A stretch of 64,000 nt of DNA from Eucalyptus grandis (taxonomy: Eukaryota > Streptophyta > Magnoliopsida > Myrtales > Myrtaceae): positions 43,878,112 to 43,942,111 of the forward strand of contig NC_052613.1 of assembly GCF_016545825.1 (NCBI RefSeq), written 5' to 3'. The notes beneath the pieces were generated by a model. The model did no database searches and was not told the origin of the DNA. It worked only from the letters and a program-made list of their open reading frames with translations. Position numbers and translations under genes: made by a program. Below are positions 58,485-64,000 of this stretch, piece after piece (positions within the stretch are counted from its first letter, which is position 1; each line of letters starts with the position of its first letter).

Positions 58485-60009
58485 GCCAGCAAGAGCCCAA
58501 TCCATATAATCTCCATTAACACAAATAAAAAAGCATGATAAATACCACAAGCCATAAGTGAAAAACTTTCGACTTGCAAGATTAGTTTAAAGAGCCTATG
58601 TTGTATGCGTGACGTTTAAGATACTAATTCAATTGATAGCTACTACCCATGCCTAAAAACACCCATTGCCGCCCCAATGTCATCAAATCCAAAAAAAAAA
58701 AAAAAAAAAAAAAGCAAAGTCCAATAGGTATACATTCTCACCACAATTCACTCAATATTAGAATGCTAAAGCAAATGCAACAATTGGAAATAAAAACCAT
58801 TGTTTCCTTTGTTTCCTTCTTTATTGCAAGTCCCTAGTAAATTTAATGCAGTGTTCACACAAGCCCCAAAAAAAAAGAAAAAAAAAATACAGAGATTTCC
58901 TTCCATACCAACATAAATGTAGCAAAATAAGCGCAGCAACAAAATGGACACCAAAACCGTATCCCAAGAGAGCAATTACAAAACATGCTTAAGTTCTTTT
59001 GTCATCTTATTTGAATTAAGCAAAAAGGCAAAAAAGTCCCAAAGAGAGCAATTTTTGTTCATTTTTCTAATGTTTAAGTGTTGGCTTTTCATTCTTTTTT
59101 CTAATGTTTAATTATTGGCACCTCTTAAAGTACCCTACTAATCCGTCAAGGTAGTCTCCCTTGCATTGCAACTAAGTGGTTACCAAGGCAGAGCAAACCC
59201 AAGAGTGGCCCAAAGGAAGTTTTATTCAGTTGGACTTAACCCATGAAAGGCGTGGTTTTGCATTAATATTTAACCAAACACAAAGTGCTCTTTTAAAAGA
59301 TAGCAATCCAATTGGCAGCTTTATTTAACTGTAATAACTCATGTTGTGTAACATAATTGATCAACAATGCCACAATCAGGTTTTCATATGGCACACCCAA
59401 TTCTCAGAACAAACATTAGCAACTATAAGTCAACAATGCCTAAGAAACAAAAAAGGCTAAGAAAAAAACTTAGGAATTAAAGTACAAAGGAGCACTGATG
59501 TTTTTTGAAGACAGACCCAAAAAAATAATGTTTTTTGAAGATAGACCCAAGGAAAAAAAGAAAAAACTTATATCCCTCCAACCATATATTGGCCATTTCC
59601 TGTAGATTGGTAAATAGCAAAATAGATGTCAAGCACCAACTACACATATATCAGGCCTAAGACTATGGTACTTAAAAAAAAAAAAAAGAGTAGCATTTTA
59701 AATTATAATACTATAATCTAATCTGATCTGGCCCCTCCTCATAATCATATATGGATTTCATTTTCATCACTTCAATCTCGGATCAGCATGCTAATAATAA
59801 TTTAGCCAAAAGAAGGAAAATGGAACAAAAACAAAGCCCAAGAAACACTTGGTTTTTTTTCCTTCCTTTTCTTTTATGGAGGGCCTTAAAACAAGAACAA
59901 GGGTTCGGATTCATTTGCCATTGCAGGTTTATACCGAGAAGATTCAAATGATGGGTAGCATGTGAACCCACGGTCCAAACACATAAGCGCACAATCATTT
60001 GGGGGGGGG
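58485..60009. other. Anonymous AT-rich sequence between MITE and LTR H arm
   Basis: No protein domain recognised. It contains poly-A runs (58692-58713), the short direct repeat ATGTTTTTTGAAGA.AGACCCAA (59500, 59530) and a run of 11 G starting at 60001. It may include the 5' end of the Harbinger relic. Confidence 0.4.
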
Positions 60010-60430
60010 GGAGAGGAGATGTAAAATCAACATTGGTAGTAGTGAATCACCCTCAATTCATTGGGATTCATCGTCAATATAAAACTTCAAACTCAACCAA
60101 AATAGTGACATGGTAGGGCATTCGGAGAGGAGAGTTTACCTAGCTGAGACTAAAGACAAAAGTTTGAGGCGACTAAGCTTCACGAGGTCGTTGATCAGTG
60201 AACAAATTCAGTAGGTTTCTTCATCGTTTGGCCGTGAAGAAGACAATGGTTGACTTTCAACCTATTTTGAGCCAAACTCAGCAAAAACACCTATGAAATC
60301 TTCTAGATTTGGTCGATAGACAGATTCTCATGAGTTTTTTTCTCTCTTTTTCTCACCATCCCTTTGGAAAAAAAAGGAGCACTCCTCACCTCAAGTGAGC
60401 TCTCCTTTCTTTCTGTTTTGTTTCTCAGCT
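60010..60430 (-). repeat. Inverted arm of LTR H family, right part
   Basis: Reverse complement of about 51380-51805: AAACTCTCCTCTCCGAATGCCCTA, GAAGAAGACA/GAAGAAGCC and TTTTTGCTGAGTTTGG blocks in order. It continues the arm interrupted at 54590. Confidence 0.7.
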
Positions 60431-60539
60431 AAGCATTCCCTTCTAACAGTAAGAGAAAATTGGAAAACGCTTCAGGATTCCATCTAATTGGGGTCAAATT
60501 ACAAAAGCACATATTCACGTGGATCATGACAAGAGTCAA

Positions 60540-62850
60540 CATAAAGCTTGAATGATGGAAAGAGAAGCTGCCGTCTAAGGTGGGGAAAGAGATTCTCATC
60601 AAAGTAGTGGTGGGGCCTTTCCTTAATATGCAATGCCAATTTTCAAAATATGAATTTTCATATGCATCGAATAGAAAATTACTTCATTTTGGTGGAAGAA
60701 TAATGAAGCCAAGACAGGACTTCATTGGAAGAAATATGATACTTTGAAAAGAAGAAAAGATCGTGGGGGAGGGGATTTAGGGACTTGATCACTTCCAACA
60801 AAGCTATGCTGGAAAAGCATGCATCAAGAATTTTCCAAAACCCTTTGGCTGCATTTGGCGGTCAAAATAAAATTTAGGATATGATAAAATTTATCCTATT
60901 CTGCGTTTGATGTCGGCTCAAAATTGGACAAAGTCATATGTAAATGTGATATAGACCAAATAGAATTATCCCATGGAGAGGTAGGATAAAGGTAAATAAG
61001 ATTTTTAATATCATAATGGGAATTTAATTTTTCAAATAACAAATTTGTTAAATTAAAAAATTAAAATTATATTTCAATATAAATAATATTTCAATTCTAA
61101 TATAAGAAATTCAATATAATAGAAAAGATAAAAATTTAGTTTTTAATTTAATCTTATTTTTATTTATTTATTCGAATTTAATTCAATCTTATAATATAAA
61201 TTCAATGTATAAATATACTTATTAGATATTTTAGGTATATTAGTACAATTTTCTATTTAATAAAAAATTATTAAAGAATGATGGAAGGGGAAGAAAGAAA
61301 TAAAAAAATTAATTAAAAAAGAGAGGAAAATAAAATAAAAATAAAATAAAAACAAAGTAGACAATGGTGTCGCAAGAGATTTTTACCATCTCTATTAGTA
61401 AATTTTGTTATTCATATAGGCGTTTATACCAACAATATACATAATAGATATAAATATGTTTGATTTTATAATTGCAATCACTAAATAATGGATATGATAT
61501 AACAAAAATCCCTGAATTTTATATCCTATTTTATCCAATCTTATCTGATCTTATCCTAATTAAAAATTCAGACGACCAAACGTAGCATTTTAGTCTATGG
61601 GCTATGGTTATGAAAGGTCTCTACCTTTTGAACAAAACCTTTTGGAGCATAGGAAAAGGATCCCAATTATCTTGGGGTTATTAAAGCAAATTAGGGTGTG
61701 CATGACAAAATATTTGGAATAGAAATTGATTTTTTAATTTTTATTTTAGAAATTGAGAAGTTAAAAATTTTAGTTTCGATTTCTTTTTCAAATCTATTTA
61801 TGGAATAGAAATCTATTCAGAAATAAAAAAATTAAATTGCGTTATCAAACGGATTTCTGTTCTAAACTTGTTCCGGGGGAGAAATAGAGAAGTATAAATT
61901 TTATCATGCGCACCCTTAATGGGTAAAGAAAAATTTCTAAAGGTATGAGATGGAGTGTGGGCAATAGAGCAAATGTAAGCACCAGAGAAGATCTGTGAGT
62001 GAAAACATGTATTATTGGAGGAGATGCTATATGGGGAGAACCAAAGAAAATCAATGAATTGATTAGCCGGGAGGATTTTAGATGGAATGAACAAATGCGA
62101 CACAATATATTCAATGCACATATTGCTGATAAAATCTTAATAATCCTACCACGGTCGAATGATGTGGACTTGCACTAAATTTGAATCCTTCCTAGTAAAG
62201 AGTGCATATAACTACCTAAGAGGAATAGAGCATCAACAACAAATAGATTGAGCTTCACTATTAGATAAACCTTCTAGAGCTCTATGGATTTTAATATGGA
62301 ATCTTAGCACTTCTTTGAAAATCATATCATTCCGTTGGAGTATGTATCAAAAGGCACTCCCCACAATGAAGAACTTTTACAGATTTTACTCGAGTCCATA
62401 TGCCGTTCTATCAAAAGCACCCTAAAATTATGGAGCCCATCTTTCTCCTTTGCGAAAGGACTAGGGAATTATGGCGACACCTAGATTTGAGTGTACGAAT
62501 CTTGAATTGGGGTCTTAGTCGAATGGAAGAATAGTTTCTACCACAATGAAGTCCATCGACAGCTTACCTTCACCAGATTTGCCGATAGAGGTTCTTTAGC
62601 ACCTATAGAAATCGAGAATTTTATCTTTAGACAACAACGCCTAAATTCGAGATGGGTAGTGGAGTCAATCATAGTATCACACAACCATTTTGTGAAATGG
62701 AACCAAGGAAAGAAAAAAGTAAACAGAACAAGAAAATCCTCCCCGTCGAGTTGGACTCCACCGTTCAAAGGTGCCTTGAAGATTAATGTGGATGGACCAC
62801 TTGTAGAAGGAGAGAGAGAGTGCAAAATCGCTTGCATATGCTGAAATGAT
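60540..62850 (+). mobile_element. Second L1-type LINE relic (RT end, zf-RVT, RNase H start)
   Basis: Plus-strand fragments in order: LPSKVGKEILIKVVV and GLHWKKYDTLKRRKDRGGG (60560-60770); QNP, interrupted by a MITE; then FSLWAMVMKGLYLLNKTF (61590-61640); zf-RVT remnants (61930-62400); and WTPPFKGALKINVDGP (62750-62805), the start of an RNase H domain, ending near 62850. Many stops. It is a 5'-truncated copy distinct from the LINE at 37177-47990. Confidence 0.7.
60853..61587. mobile_element. MITE inserted in the second LINE
   Basis: Inverted ends GGCTGCATTTGGCGGTC and TGCTACGTTTGGTCGTC, with TTT on both sides as a likely 3-bp duplication. It interrupts the LINE frame between QNP and FSLW. The inside is AT-rich, with ATCCTATTTTATCC/GGATATGATAAAAT motifs near the ends. 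No coding potential. Confidence 0.6.
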
Positions 62851-62999
62851 TCCCAAGAACATCGTCGATGAATTTACGAAGGAGGCGTGAGCATCCGCGG
62901 CCAAGCAAATGGAAGCCCTACCTTGCTTGAAAGCACTCGGTATTTCATATCTAGTTTCGAACTCAAGCCTTGATTTATTGTAAGCACCCTCATAAATCA

Positions 63000-63705
63000 T
63001 GATTCACTACAACCATCACTAACTTTAAAACATCTAAGGCCCATTGCAAGAACATTCAACCGGTCCACATTTTGAGGAAACAAATCAAGTGACAGATTGG
63101 ATCTCGAAAGTCCGTAAGTGAAAAATTAGGCTTTTATACTCACAAGTTTTATGAGATCTAATTTGTTTCGGGCTTTATTTATCGGTGCTGGTGGACTTAT
63201 TTGAACTTAGCTGACATAATTATGAAATGATGTAAGAAGTGAATGAAAGATCGGGAGAGAGAGAGGAAAAAACCAAGAACTTTCGTAATTATGCACGAAG
63301 AAAAGGGTTCTCAAGCCGTGCAGTCTCCTAAAATCCTCCCCACGGAGCCAACTTCAAAGCCGTGAAATTTTTGCAGAGCAGAGAGAGAAAGAGAGGAGAG
63401 AGAAGAGCGAGAAAAAAAGCGTATCGGGGACACGGGAGAGTGGGGACAATCTACCGATTCCAACGCGAAAGCACGCACTTCTCTCCGTCGTCTTCCCCAA
63501 AAATTCCACCTTTGAAAAACCCTAAATCCTCTCCTCCCTTCTCCTCCGAATCGAATCGGGAGCCCCCGACCTCCTCACTCCCACTCCTCCACTCCTCCAC
63601 TCCGATCATCCCCTTTCCTCCCCTGCTTTAATCCCCGCGCGTTTCATGCCGGCGAATCGGCCGTGACCCGCCCCGGATCCCTGTCTCGGCGCCGGAACCC
63701 CACCC
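63000..63705 (+). promoter_or_regulatory. Promoter and leader of the THO2-like gene
   Basis: No TATA box at a convincing place. A telo-box AAACCCTAA lies at 63517-63525, followed by a CT-rich leader (63526-63600), a combination common in housekeeping and RNA-processing plant genes. GA-rich tract at 63375-63410. Confidence 0.45.
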
Positions 63706-63849
63706 ATGTCGCTCTCGTCCGTGGAGTGCGTGTACGTCACCGAGGACCTCGTCCGCGAATGGAAGTCCGCCGCCGGAGGCTCCGTCCCCAAGCCGCGCAA
63801 CCACCCCGCCCACGCGCTCCGCTTCCTCTACGAGCTCTGCTGGACCCTG
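63706..63849 (+). CDS. THO complex subunit 2-like protein, exon 1
   Basis: Starts at the ATG at 63706. The 48 codons begin MSLSSVECVYVTEDLVREWK and end RFLYELCWTL, and the frame then meets a GT donor at 63850 (CTG|GTTCGG) before drifting into poly-T intron sequence. Opening and ending residues resemble the N-terminus of plant THO2, the large scaffold of the TREX/THO mRNA-export complex, in which the next exon continues with VRGELPFQK-type sequence. That match is from memory. GC-rich exon, AT-rich intron. The remaining exons lie right of the window. Confidence 0.65.
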
Positions 63850-64000
63850 GTTCGGCTCTCTCGCCCGCCTCCTTTTCCGCTTCGTTTGATTGAATTGGGT
63901 TCATTTGGATTTGGGTTTTTCCTTTCGGGTGCTTTTTTTTTTTTTTTTTTTTCTTTTGGGTTCTGCTCAGTTCTGCTTGTTCTGTGTCAGGTTCGGGGGG

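Noticed and set aside
58152..58550. 132-codon ORF on the minus strand
   Set aside because: Runs through the arms and core of the Tourist-like MITE; composition explains it.
60001..60011. G-quadruplex candidate (run of 11 G)
   Set aside because: A single G run without further runs nearby; also a place where sequencing errors are common.

Overview
This is a plant nuclear window, almost certainly from a eudicot and probably a woody one. The evidence is Ty1/copia and Ty3/gypsy LTR retrotransposons, L1-type LINEs, a tRNA-type SINE, MITEs and a PIF/Harbinger relic, around one intact intronless U-box ubiquitin-ligase gene and the first exon of a THO2-like gene. Membership of Myrtales is only a guess. 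About 85-90% of the window is mobile-element debris.

Positions 1-30544 form a deep nest of retrotransposons. Element C (copia, minus) lost its LTR to an insertion of B (copia, minus). B's gag was then split by A1 (copia, minus). C's 5' part was cut by D (copia, plus). D's third ORF was cut by E (gypsy with chromodomain, minus). E's pol was cut by F, a 3.8 kb solo LTR of E's own family in opposite orientation, with a perfect 5-bp target duplication. The copia family is notable because a third ORF of about 710-720 codons lies between pol and the 3' LTR, in the sense direction, in all three copies that reach that region. A TATATAC element lies 141-148 bp upstream of its ATG each time. A 100-N gap at 30545-30644 ends the nest, and the outer halves of E, D and C are missing beyond it.

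30645-34400 is the genic island: a promoter with five W-boxes, a PUB20/21-like U-box gene (31624-32970), then a SINE. 34400-37044 holds a MULE-like foldback element with 10-bp target duplications and a hAT-type non-autonomous element with 8-bp duplications. 37177-47990 is an L1-type LINE split by a second copia lineage (G). 48018-49379 is a diverged tandem duplication, part of which recurs at 34400-34702.

50013-60430 is a second gypsy-like LTR family present as inverted arms. One arm is split by a 5.4 kb insertion holding a decayed PIF/Harbinger unit (Myb/SANT-like ORF plus DDE transposase, both minus) and a Tourist-like MITE. 60540-62850 is a second LINE relic, itself carrying a MITE. The right edge (63706 onward) opens a probable THO2-like gene with a telo-box in its leader.

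No CRISPR array, rRNA or functional tRNA gene was seen. All element ORFs inspected carry stops, frameshifts or missing catalytic residues, so the only likely functional host genes are the U-box gene and the THO2-like gene.
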